Shown here piece after piece: positions 35,001-47,000 of a DNA stretch of 64,000 bases. Origin of the DNA: Symsagittifera roscoffensis (lineage: Eukaryota > Xenacoelomorpha > Acoela > Convolutidae); the NCBI RefSeq assembly GCF_963678635.1, contig NC_087063.1:35252540-35316539 (forward strand). The letters are read 5' to 3'. Positions within the stretch are counted from its first letter, which is position 1; each line of letters begins with the position of its first letter. The notes below the pieces were generated by a model. It was not told the DNA's origin and searched no databases. It worked only from the letters and a program-made list of their open reading frames with translations. The translations under genes and the position numbers were made by a program.

Positions 35001-38000
35001 AAAACTGCATACAGTAAAGTTATTTGCAAGTATTCTATCAAATTGCGAGTGTTTTGTAACTGTTATGCTGAATTAAAAACTTGTTCCTTTTGAATGCATC
35101 GAGATAGGGGGGGAAGCACAAGAAAAGCTAGATAGATACTAACAAGATATGCCAATATACACATGTGCTCGGATCTCATCCACTGAAATTGCTCTGCCGG
35201 ATTCTTAGACCTAATACCTGAAAGAAAAATCAAAATTAAAGATAGTGGATGCTAAAACTTCCATTGAGCATCTTCCATTGTGCTAAGTTAAGATACTGCA
35301 TAAAATGAACAAGGTATAAATTTGTTTTTCCTTCGATTTATTCTACAAGTTTATAAACCTTCATCTACTATATTCAATTTTCGAGTTTCACAGAAAAATT
35401 ACGCCATCGCAAAGCTTTTTCAATTTCAAAAAGCTTCTGCGATATGCATTTTAAAAAAGAAAAACTAACCGAACTAAAATACGGGACTAATATGTTTCAA
35501 TTTTTCACATACACTTTAAATTTAATTAAATTCACTCTAAGAAATTGATTTCACTTTAAGACTTAAAAGCAAGAAGAGTTACCACTTTTTTTAATGAAGA
35601 GCGTAAATTAAAACTTGAAAGCAGACTACAAATGAAGTGAAGTCACTCTCCAAAATGCGCGTGAACAAATTTTCAGCTAATTCAAGAACCCAATATTAAC
35701 TGACCCAACACTTCATTAACACACTGGATTGGCAAAAATGGTAGAAATGTCGTACATAGATAACTTGCACTGCAGTGCTCACATTTGGTACCAGTCATAT
35801 AACGCGCTCAAATCTGTGTTTTCCGCTGATTTTGCATGCAGTTTTGCCACCAGCTTGATTTGCTTCTACTTTCGACATACAATGAATTGACCAGTTAGAT
35901 TAAATCAAAGATTTACTGAAAAGATACGCGTGTTTTGGGTACAACGGCAAAGTTTACAAACCTTGACAAAAAAAACACTTTAACGATGCCTATTTAGACT
36001 ATGCATTTTTGGAAACCTGGTCACAGCCAATGCGTCTGAGTTATGATACCACTCTTGAGACCCAACTAGCTTTCCTGGAGGTACCTTGAATGAGACAAAA
36101 ATCAGCATATGCAAAATTTTCGTACCACTCCCTTGGATATGCAGATAGTTTCTGGTTGACCAAGTATTTTAAAAAGAAAAGTAGCCAAAAAAAATACAGA
36201 AAAAAAATAGACAAATAGTCACTAAAAAATTAGTTAAAACACATTTTTATGCAAAAGGTTCAATGAAACAATTCGTCAACACCAAGGCGAAGCTGCACTT
36301 CGCAAGCGCAGGCAAAAAAAACAGGAATTAGCCTTAAAAGGGGCAAACACTGAAAAAATTTTGATGAGCTTTGAAAAATAAATGCCCTCTACGGGAAATG
36401 AACCTGTCCTCGGACATTCAAGATTTCAAGTTGACAGCTCCTCTCATTTGTGCCACAGACGCTTATTGAATCCAAAGGAAGGTGATTGAATCCAAAAAAG
36501 AAGCATAAAAATTCACAAAACCACTTTTGTTATGTAATAAGCAATAATTTAGTAATAAAGTAATAAACTAAAGACAACCACACAAACTTCATTAAATTGA
36601 AAATTATTAAACCAAATTGTGTATAGAATATACATTTTACAAATTTCGCAAAATATACTGAGATACTGAGTTTCATTAATAATTAGCTTTAATTTTGAAC
36701 AATGATCAGATGATTTATTTACTGGTTTGGCTCAATTTCGACCAATCAGACAGCAAACAAATTAATTTTAAAATTTATGGGACATATTTTTATCTCGTGA
36801 GTAACTTGCTGGGAGGAAAAAGCAACAAAAATGATAACTTTGGAAAAAAACTCTTTGAATTTCAAGAACATTCATGTTGACACTTTTTTCATAAAAACTT
36901 AACAATTAGAGAAAACTAAACTGGGACAGTAGGTAAATTTTAATTCCACTGGGAAACCTAATAATTTAAACCTATTATCAAAACAAAAGCCATTCACTTT
37001 GAATTCGGCGAACGTAATTTGCCTTTTTTTTAGCATTTGAATATGAATAGATCTTAAAGAAATCAAAACGAAACCGCGAAAAACGAAATTTCCATGTGGC
37101 AAACATTAAAATGTTTTCCTTAATGAAGAAAAAAATCAAAACGACCAAAGCAGGAGTCGGATCTGCTTAACAATCTTCCTCTTTTTATCCTATTTAAGAA
37201 TCCCCCTTTGCGTGCATTAACATTCAGATAGTTCCAACCAAATTGTGTATAGAATATACATTTTACAAATTTCGCAAAATATACTGAGATACTGAGTTTC
37301 ATTAATAATTAGCTTTAATTTTGAACAATGATCAGATGATTTATTTACTGGTTTGGCTCAATTTCGACCAATCAGACAGCAAACAAATTAATTTTAAAAT
37401 TTATGGGACATATTTTTATCTCGTGAGTAACTTGCTGGGAGGAAAAAGCAACAAAAATGATAACTTTGGAAAAAAACTCTTTGAATTTCAAGAACATTCA
37501 TGTTGACACTTTTTTCATAAAAACTTAACAATTAGAGAAAACTAAACTGGGACAGTAGGTAAATTTTAATTCCACTGGGAAACCTAATAATTTAAACCTA
37601 TTATCAAAACAAAAGCCATTCACTTTGAATTCGGCGAACGTAATTTGCCTTTTTTTTAGCATTTGAATATGAATAGATCTTAAAGAAATCAAAACGAAAC
37701 CGCGAAAAACGAAATTTCCATGTGGCAAACATTAAAATGTTTTCCTTAATGAAGAAAAAAATCAAAACGACCAAAGCAGGAGTCGGATCTGCTTAACAAT
37801 CTTCCTCTTTTTATCCTATTTAAGAATCCCCCTTTGCGTGCATTAACATTCAGATAGTTCCAATTGCAATTATTCTTTTCAAACTTTTGTTACCAATTGA
37901 CCAATCTTCGTTCCTCGTTATAATAGTCTTTACTTTGCCGTGAATTAATTGTATTTAGTTTTTAAGTTTTTTCGTATATTAAACAAATAATAATTTTCGA

Positions 38001-41000
38001 ATCCGTTAAAAAAGTAGTCAAAGTTCACTTTTTGAAAAACACTGTGACAGAAGGATTTTTAAGTAGATCAAAATTGTGTTCACCAGGTTTATGGAGACTT
38101 AATAGCCGGTTATGCACAGATGGCTACAAACACTTTTCTCGGCAGTTTCTGACTTTGACCACAATGTGCTAACCCTTTTCAGTAATGATTCGACCTGCAT
38201 TAAACAATTACAATTTGTCAATAAGTCGACGATGCAATCAAGTATCTGCTATATCTTTAAACCATCAGCGATAATCAAAGTATCACCTTAAAGTCATTAA
38301 AGCATAATAGCAAAAAAGGAAGTAAGAATAAAGTACTGCTCATATGAAGGCAAACACTAAATTTTAAGATTGCCCTTTAAAGCATCTAATCTTGTTTTCT
38401 GATTGAACAAAACTGACACTAAAACTAACAAAACTTTCTCTAATTTATTGAACCTTGCCTCCACACGCATTGCCGAGTACAAAATGATAATATATTGTTG
38501 TGAACTGGATTATTTCGATATATATGCTATGCGTTAAATAAAATAAAAAAATAATAACTAAGCAAAAAAAAATTCTTCAAATTGCAATTTGTCAATCACC
38601 ATAGCTTTTCTAAAAATGTTCGTTTTTAATTTGAACAATTTTTTAGACGGTATAAGAAATATTGTACCAAAAAATCAAATTAGGTCTTGAAATCAACGAG
38701 CAGATTTATTCGAATAATTACTGCGAACCAATAAAATAAGCAATTATTATTTTTGACTAATCTATGTGCCGAATCAGCACAACCATTCGAGTGTCTACAA
38801 CAAGTTAATTGTCACTTAAAACAAATCTTGAGCTGGTAAACACCCAGTAGTGGATTTAAGGGGATGGGAGAGAAGCATTTAAACCTCTCAGGATTTCGAC
38901 CCCTTGGCCATTCAAAGGTTCCCCAGTTTGTAGTATTTTACAAAGAGACGAAGCGGAGCTTCGCTTCACTTGCGATACAATACAAACATTAAAAAAAGCG
39001 GCAGTCGAAAAAAGTGTTGAAAAAAACTAGGTGAACTGAACCAAAACATTCGCATGTCTCGATAAAAAACAACTAGGGATCCAGCTAAAGCTAAAAAACA
39101 CTGAAATGGAAATGGGAGTGCCATCCATTTTGGCGTAGTTATTCCACCTAATGGAGGTAAATGATATGAATTGAAAATTTTTTGAATAACAAGGGCATAA
39201 AATTGCAAATTTGAGCCATGCAACAAAAAAGATATTTTATGTTAGTTGGGACGTTGCCAAAAATTATGTCGCACATGAGAAAATCCAAACACGAACCATC
39301 TAAATTGGACTGAGTGAGAATCTTAATTGCATCTTGGAGTTGTTTCAAAGTGCCTCTTGTGCTCTTGATCTGAAACAAACGAAATAGTTGCATAGCGCCG
39401 CCTTACAAAAATCACGGCACCTGAAAATCAAATTGATATTCCAATCATATAGAACTGACAAGATGAATAATCTACTCTTCATAACAAATTAAGGCGATCA
39501 AAACAGCGTAAATTTCAATTTCTCATATCTGCTTTTTCCTCGTTGCAGGACTACTCTTGATTCATGAAACGAAAGAAAAAAGAAAAGGAACATATTAACT
39601 GTTTTTGTACATAAGGTCAGCTAGTGTTACCAAGAAACAAAATTTGAAGATATTACTATTTTAAGCCACAAGCATCTATCATCCCTTTCCACAAAATTCA
39701 GGGTTTATACTGACCTGGGTAATAAACAGTGTATACATAAATTTCAGATTGCCATAAAGATCACTCTACCGAAGCGCTCATTTGTCGTAAAAACAATTGA
39801 TTTAACTTTTATCAACTTAATTTTACCCTCACCGTGGGAGACTGTTGCATAAAATCAGAATCAGTCGTTTCATCGCCCAAAATGTCATAAAAGTTGTTGA
39901 ATCTAACTGCAAGATATCAACCAATTTTACTTACAATCGTTGCATAAAGTTATCGGTAATGCTACAAACGTTATCGGTAATGCTACAAAGTTATCGGTAA
40001 TGCTACTAACTTTTAAAATTCCTTGCAATAAAAGATAGTGAGCAAAGTGGGGAATTGCATTGCACAAAAATTGATTTCTAACCTTTCCCACCGACAATTT
40101 GGCCAGCATATTCAGCATGAGATGGTGCACTTTAATGTGTTGTCCATGGAACTCGTTTTTCGCAGTATCCGCGAACTGATTCACCAAAGCGTCACTCTCG
40201 TCGCTTAGGCTTTCCGCCCTCTCCGTTGAGCCTTGTTTCATGAGCAATAATATTCGATGTAATCTCATGAGTAAAAACATGTACTGGGTCCTGATTTTGT
40301 CTGCATATTTCTCTGCTGTGACTAACACGTCCATACAGCTGTCTAGTTTATATTTTGAAGCCACTTCTGCTAACGGACACGATAAGCTCTAAGCAAAAAC
40401 AACAATTAATAACTTACCACAGACTCAAAACCACGCTTCTTATTGCCTGCAATACAAAAAATCTCGAAACGCATACAATTTCGGAGAACAAACATCTACT
40501 ATCGAATCCTCGATTTTCAATCAAAATTCTTCGCAAATAATCAACACAAGCAGGGGCGGATTTAGGGGGGGGGGGAGGAGGACGCCACCCCCACCCCTCA
40601 GGGAATCGACCTCTTGTCGACCCAAAGGGTTCCCCCTTTGTACTATTTTGAGATATCCATATTTGGTGACGGACCCTAAAAATTTTCTAAAGGCGCCTTT
40701 GGCGCCAATATATTCTTACTTGAAGGGGGGAGCGCGCGCCAAAAAAACGCAATTGGTCAAAATTTTCTAAAAAGTGCCTAAAAACGTCTTTTTTGTTTGT
40801 TCTTCAAAATTTAGCCTGCTGCACAGAAAATTTGACTAAAACACGGTCTTTTTACTGCTTTGGGAGAAAAAGTTTTTGAAAATCCGCCCCCCCCCCCTCG
40901 AAAAATTCTAGATCCGCCCCTGAACACAAACAACACTTTTCAATTGAGCGATAATAATTTTAGATGTAAAATTCAATAAAAAACTTAGATGTAAAACTCG

Positions 41001-44000
41001 ATGTCAGGAATTTTTTTTCGTTACTGTCTACTTGATGTTAAGTTGTTGCTAATATCTGACTTTAACTTAACTTCAATAGAAAATCCCACATTTTGCTCTT
41101 ATAAAACATAAAGCTATCTTATCGAGGTTTAATTACACAGGCAAAGCGGCGCTTCGCAACACTTGCTATACAAAACAGATTTAGTATTGCAAAAAAGCGA
41201 ATGGAAAACGAGACAAAAAACCATAACACAGAGGTGAAGCTTCGCTACGCAAACACAGGTGAGACCACGACAAATAGCAGCTCTAAAAAGTGCCAATAAG
41301 AAAATGTAGAAATAAGCCTCAATTTAGTAAAAATTTCACTACTAGTGTAAGCAAGAGAAAACTAACTGGTGTTTATCATTAACAAAAGGAGATTAAATGG
41401 TAGTAAACATGCGGTAAACGAAAAATAGTCCAGCCAACTGAAAAAAAACTGTTCTTATTTGAAGTCGAAATATTCACCCCAATCGCTCTTGAAATCAGGG
41501 ATAGTAAATTTGAAATAAATAACATAAAGGCTTTTAATAACAGCAAAAGCTGCTGACACCAAAAAAATATCTATGCATTGCAAAGCTCGCTGTGGTTCCT
41601 CTGACAAACTTTGGCTTTTCAACTAGCCCTTGTTGACGGAATTTTTCGATAGAAAGACGAAGCTGCACTTTGCGAGAGAAAGCGAGAAAACGGCAAAAGC
41701 TCTTATCAGGCAAAAAAATGAACACAGGGGCGAAGCTGAGCTTCACATTAACTGCAATACAAATTTGATGAAAGACGACACGGAAAAATTAGAAAAAAAA
41801 GGTTTTTGTCAATAAAAAAATTGTCAAAAATAAAGCGGTCTCAAGCAGTTGTGTAAACTCTACGCTAGATGCGCGAGATAGTTGATTGAATTTATAATTA
41901 CCATGCGGCACCAAAGCCGAAAATACCTGAGCAGAAACCTTTCAAGCCAAAAAAAATCAAAAACTTCTAAGCTAATTAAAATTTAGTCACTTTTCTCCTT
42001 AAAGCACACGCACGCAGATGAACTTTTTTCAATCCCAGAACGACGCAATAAGAGGCCACTGGATTGATATAACTTAAGCCGGAACTTATTAACCCGATAA
42101 AAATTACTACAAATGAAAAAAAAATTGTTAAATCGAGGTGGTAAAAAAACAACCAGTATTGAAACAAATTTTGAATTGTCCGGATTTTTAAAATGCTAAA
42201 ACACTTAAAGCAGTTACAGTGCAAAATGTTTCAAGCAAAAAATACGATTCCTAGATCTGGCACCTAAGTCGAGAAAACATAAGCAGACCAATATCAGGCC
42301 GAATTTTTTTTGAACCGAAATAATTACCGTTTGAAAAAAAACAGGTCCTAGTCAGATTCGAACCCGAGAATTTTGCCATCCTAGATATATTCGTAACCTC
42401 CAGGCTAAGTGTGCAACAAGCACTATGAACCAAGGTACCACGAGTCCAGATTATCGTGTGGACAAAAGTGTTTACGGGAAAAAAGTCTAGTTAGTGATTG
42501 CAATACCCTTGCTTATCGCAAGGGTAAATAAGGATAGAATAGCTAAAACAAACCTTGAGAAAATGAAACTTTAGCTATGCGCCAGATTTGAAGACGAGTC
42601 TCATGTCCTAGCAATTGGTCGCTAGAAATTATGCAAACACGGGCTACCAACAAAGGCGATAGAACAGCTGCTATTAAAGTGCCAATGCTAGGCAGCAAAA
42701 GTGCCACCAATGAGCATTTCTACTTGCCAGTTGGTTTAAGGGATAAATTGATTTTCAGATAACACTATACATGCTAGCTCGCATGTGTTAGTATATTCTG
42801 GCCGTTACTGATGCCCTGAGCTCCAAACAAAAAAGTTCGTCGACTTATGGGGTTTTGAAAATTGACAAATTAGGGACAATTAACGAGCTGTATATCGTTC
42901 TAAAATTGTTATTTTGTATGCGACGAATTACTTCGCCTCGTAATAATTGCACCTGGGATTTTGACCAGCTATTTAGTTTTATCAAAACGGTATTAGACGA
43001 AAAAATTCTCAATTTGTACTCTGCAGTGTGGGGGAGAATTTTACAAACAAAATATAAACCTAGCCATCAGACAGTTCGAAGTAAACAGAAAAAAAAATAA
43101 CCAACAGACAGTTAGAAAAGAGTCAATGAACGCAAGTTTAAAAAAATTCTGACTTGTTTTTTGAACTTTCGAATTTCAAAAAAAAACATATGCACCTTAC
43201 AGCTCTTTGACGCCCTTTGAGAAAACTGAATCAATTATAAAAATTTTATTTCCCTGGGAAATCCAAAATAAAATTCCACTATCGAAACCAGAAGTCGATC
43301 ACGTTTTGCTCTTCGAAAGTGGAGTCTGCCTTCCTTTCAACGAAGAAAATGGACTGAATTTGACAAGAAATCAAAAGTCAAAACTAACTATTAAATTTGA
43401 TACTGAACAAATTTTATGACTTTTCCTGAAAAAAATCATCGAGACCTAAATAGTAGTCTGAACTGGGTTCACCGACTCTTAAAAACACTGACTAGTTTTT
43501 GTGAAAACGTTTCCATAGATGGCCTCAAACCTCTTTGAACTTATGATTTACATTTTGACAAAAAAAAACCTTTGAGAAAACTGGATCAATAGGTAAATAC
43601 TTTAATCTGCTTCAATAACTGAAAACTAATATCCACTTTCGAAACAAGAAGCCGATCACGTTTTTCGAGACCTTTACACTTTACCTGTTTGACATAAAGG
43701 AGCACGCCTTCCTTTTAATAAAGAAAACACGCTCAATTTAAAATTAAATCAGAAGCCGACCCACGAAAAATCAAATTTGAGTCTGAACAAATTTTGACTT
43801 TTCGTGAAAAAAAACATAAGAATTATCAGAACCTACAGAAAAGTCTGAACTACGTCGATCGAGTCTTAAAAACTTTATCATTTTCCAAACAAAAACTATT
43901 AAATAAAGAAAACATGGCAGTCGGAACACACAGAATTTGCCCTGACAAATTTTTTGGCTGTAATAACAATTTATGTTCGAAAACTACAAAAAAACTACTT

Positions 44001-47000
44001 GCGGAAGATCAAGTCTAGAGCAAATTTTATTCAAATATGTAAATTCACTGACCAGGTTAAAGTTTGAAAGCGAGAAGTTTTGTAATATTTGAAAATATGT
44101 TTAAAAAATGTTTTGTTCTCGTTCCGCGTCGCTAAAGCAGAAACTTTTCCGCAAAACTTCATACAGGTTAGTCCTGGGTCGTTAATAAGGGTTGGAAAGT
44201 GATTCGACATTTTAGGTCGTTAGACACTAGTTATAAAAGGTTAAACGGTGGGGAGTAGAAATTTAAAAAATTTTGATAAATCCAAGGAAAGCCTTGAGGA
44301 TCACATATTTAGGTGGATGTAAGATTAAGTTATGGATAGAACTTTTAGGTTTCAAGATTATGTGAAAGATTTAAAGATCCAAGGGCAGCCTTGATGATCT
44401 GATTAAGGAAATGCTTAGGTTGAAAATAAACAGGGATAGTCCTTTACAAAGTTTTAATTAGAGTTGCATATCTGAAGAAAAGATTAGGATTTTAATTTAA
44501 ATGAGGTTAGTTATTTAAATTATTGATTCCAATTACTCTTTCAGATGATGAAGAACGATAACAAGAAAAGAAATTCCTCGAGAAGCAAGGAACTTTTAAA
44601 ATTTTTATAAAACTAATCATAAATAATTTTAACTAACTAATTTTTGTATTTTATTCCTTTACACAGAGGCGAAGTTGCACTTCGCATACACAAGCAAAAG
44701 TATGACCGATAACGCTAATGGGAAAAAATGAAAGAGAAAAAAAACTTTGAGTCTACAAAATTTCTTAAGTGACGCACGCCAATTATGGCGCATTAGCAGC
44801 AACAGTCAATTTGAAAAAAAAATACTAACTAACATGCCTCAATTTATAGAGCAGCCTATAAAGCAGTAAAAACATGAAAAAATAAATGTTGTAAAAAGAA
44901 AATTATGGCAAATAAGCTTGCTTCAACCAAATTGGAACGATTTCTAAAACGGAATAAATCTCCGCTTACGCGTTAATAGTGCGAAATATATCGCGCATTA
45001 ATTGTTCCAAATTGGCCAAAATGGCAATCTTTAAACCCCCATAACTTCACGAAAAATGATCACAGGTGAAATATCTTTTCAAAATTAAACTCAGGACAAC
45101 AATACTTTTTGAATGATAAAAAAACCTGTCAAAAATAGCTAGTTAAAAAGTCGAAGTTTCTCTGAACAAAAAACACCCGAGCACAAATATTCCGTTACTT
45201 TCGTTACGGAAGTCGGACCAATAATAGTCTGTATTAAAATCCTTAGCATTGGCTGTACTTAGTAGTTAGTTAGTGATCAAAATGAACACTTTCAAAATGA
45301 ACACATTTTATTGCATCAATATTTGCAACTTAGGTTGGAAATACAGATAGTTCATACTATAACATTAGCATTGCTTGTTTAAATAAATATGAAATTTATA
45401 AAGTTTTTAGAAAATTACTGCAGGTTTTTAAGTTTCGAGGTAGATAGTAGGGTTATAGTCGACTGATAATTAAGTACTAATTATATATCGTGGGGGATAT
45501 ATAGCTTCGAAATGAATCTTGCTGCTCATTTATTGCATTTTATACCAATGAGTGAAAGTGTACTGCATTAGGCGTTTATGATCTTGTTTGCCTAAAATTT
45601 TTGTTTTGCATAATCTAAACTAGTAGAGGTCTGTTCGAGACTCTTTTGGTCGCACCAGAGTTAAAGTCCGGGGTGGCTTTTTCATAGAGTAATTTGGGAT
45701 AAGGTACACCGTCTGTTCGTCACGCTATCTTATTTTCGGCCGGATAGGTTCGTGCAGTTTGTTCTTTTCTGGCTGAAACTATAAATAGTTTCAGCCTTAC
45801 AATTTATTGTAAGTGTTAGTCAGGGATCATGATTGGTAAGTTCTACGTATTTTAAAGAGATAATCTATTAATAATATAATTGGTTTATAAATAATTGTTT
45901 TAAACTGGTTCCACATTGCCAACATAATATTTCCAAGTTAAAATAGTAAATAAATAAAGTAAATAATTAAATTAAAATCAAGAAATACGCAAGAAACAAT
46001 TTTTCAAGAATCTTTTATACAGCATATCATAATGAAACATTCCCACTTGTTTCTTTCAACGCCCCAGTTTAATCAACTTAACTCACATCTTTAAAAAGTA
46101 TATTCAAGTTAAATTTGGCACCGTTTATATGAAACCATGGAGATGTTATTTTCATATTATGAGCTCTCCTTTCTTAGGATTCGAATAATTTAGTTGAAAA
46201 GCATGACGGTCATAACTTACAACTATTCGAAGAACTAATCTGAAAAACCATCTGGGGTTGCACTGAGCTACTGAGACGCTATTGGTCAAGATTTCCACTG
46301 CGGTCAATACATTGCCCTATAATGAAATCATTTTGAACAGAAACATTAATCGAATCACAATAAAAAACTCATTTCAAAAACTTCACTTCAACTAAAAAAT
46401 GGTTTTTAGAAAACCATTCACCTTTTGGACATGGACAACATGTGATTTCCATGAGGCAAGAAGACAATTATCTGCCAAGCAGGGATCCTAAACATAGATT
46501 GCTCGCTATTATGTTTATGAGAAAAGCTGATTTAGATGTCGGAAGTATATATATACCTGGCCAGGCTCATTTTGGACTTTCATCGCCAGTTCAATCTAAA
46601 CAATGAGGCTCTCAAGTATAACAATAAAACTAGATCAATTTTTAAAGCGCGAAGATTAAGTAAAATTCCTAAAAATCAGAAAACTACTGCTTAATCATAC
46701 ACGAATACAGCGCCCACATCTTCTCTCTGTGGCAAATGGGGAGGATAAAATATAACACGTTTCATTATTCATACTGAATAATGAACTTACGCAATAATTA
46801 CAGTGCTCCAGCACTAAGTTCGAATTCGAAGTGTGTTTCTGGAGAACATCTGCCATCTTGAGGTGTGTGTAACTGAGCAATGGTGCCACGTGAACAGATG
46901 AGGCCTGCAGTTTGTTCAGTTCCATTATCAGCGCCCGATAGAGGTTCACAATAGTAGTGGTGTTGTGGGCAGGGTCCAAGGCAGATACTGCCAAGTGCAC

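Larger units (their letters stand above)
35218..39296. other. MAU2 intron 5: repeats, no exon seen
   Basis: The intron contains hairpin modules (36281, 38942), the 626-bp duplication (36610-37861) and a truncated hAT-type MITE (38845-38940). I see nothing coding elsewhere. Confidence 0.6.
40389..46220. other. MAU2 intron 3: repeats and a MITE, no exon seen
   Basis: The intron holds the MITE at 40551, four hairpin modules (41134-41760), a tRNA-like block (42353), two AGCCAACAGACAGTTGG copies (43098-43870) and family X copy 2 (44661-45390). The sequence from 45400 to 46220 is unremarkable. Confidence 0.6.

Noticed and set aside
36695..37728. Two pairs of identical short frames
   Set aside because: They are identical because of the 626-bp duplication; composition and position in a dispersed repeat argue against genes.
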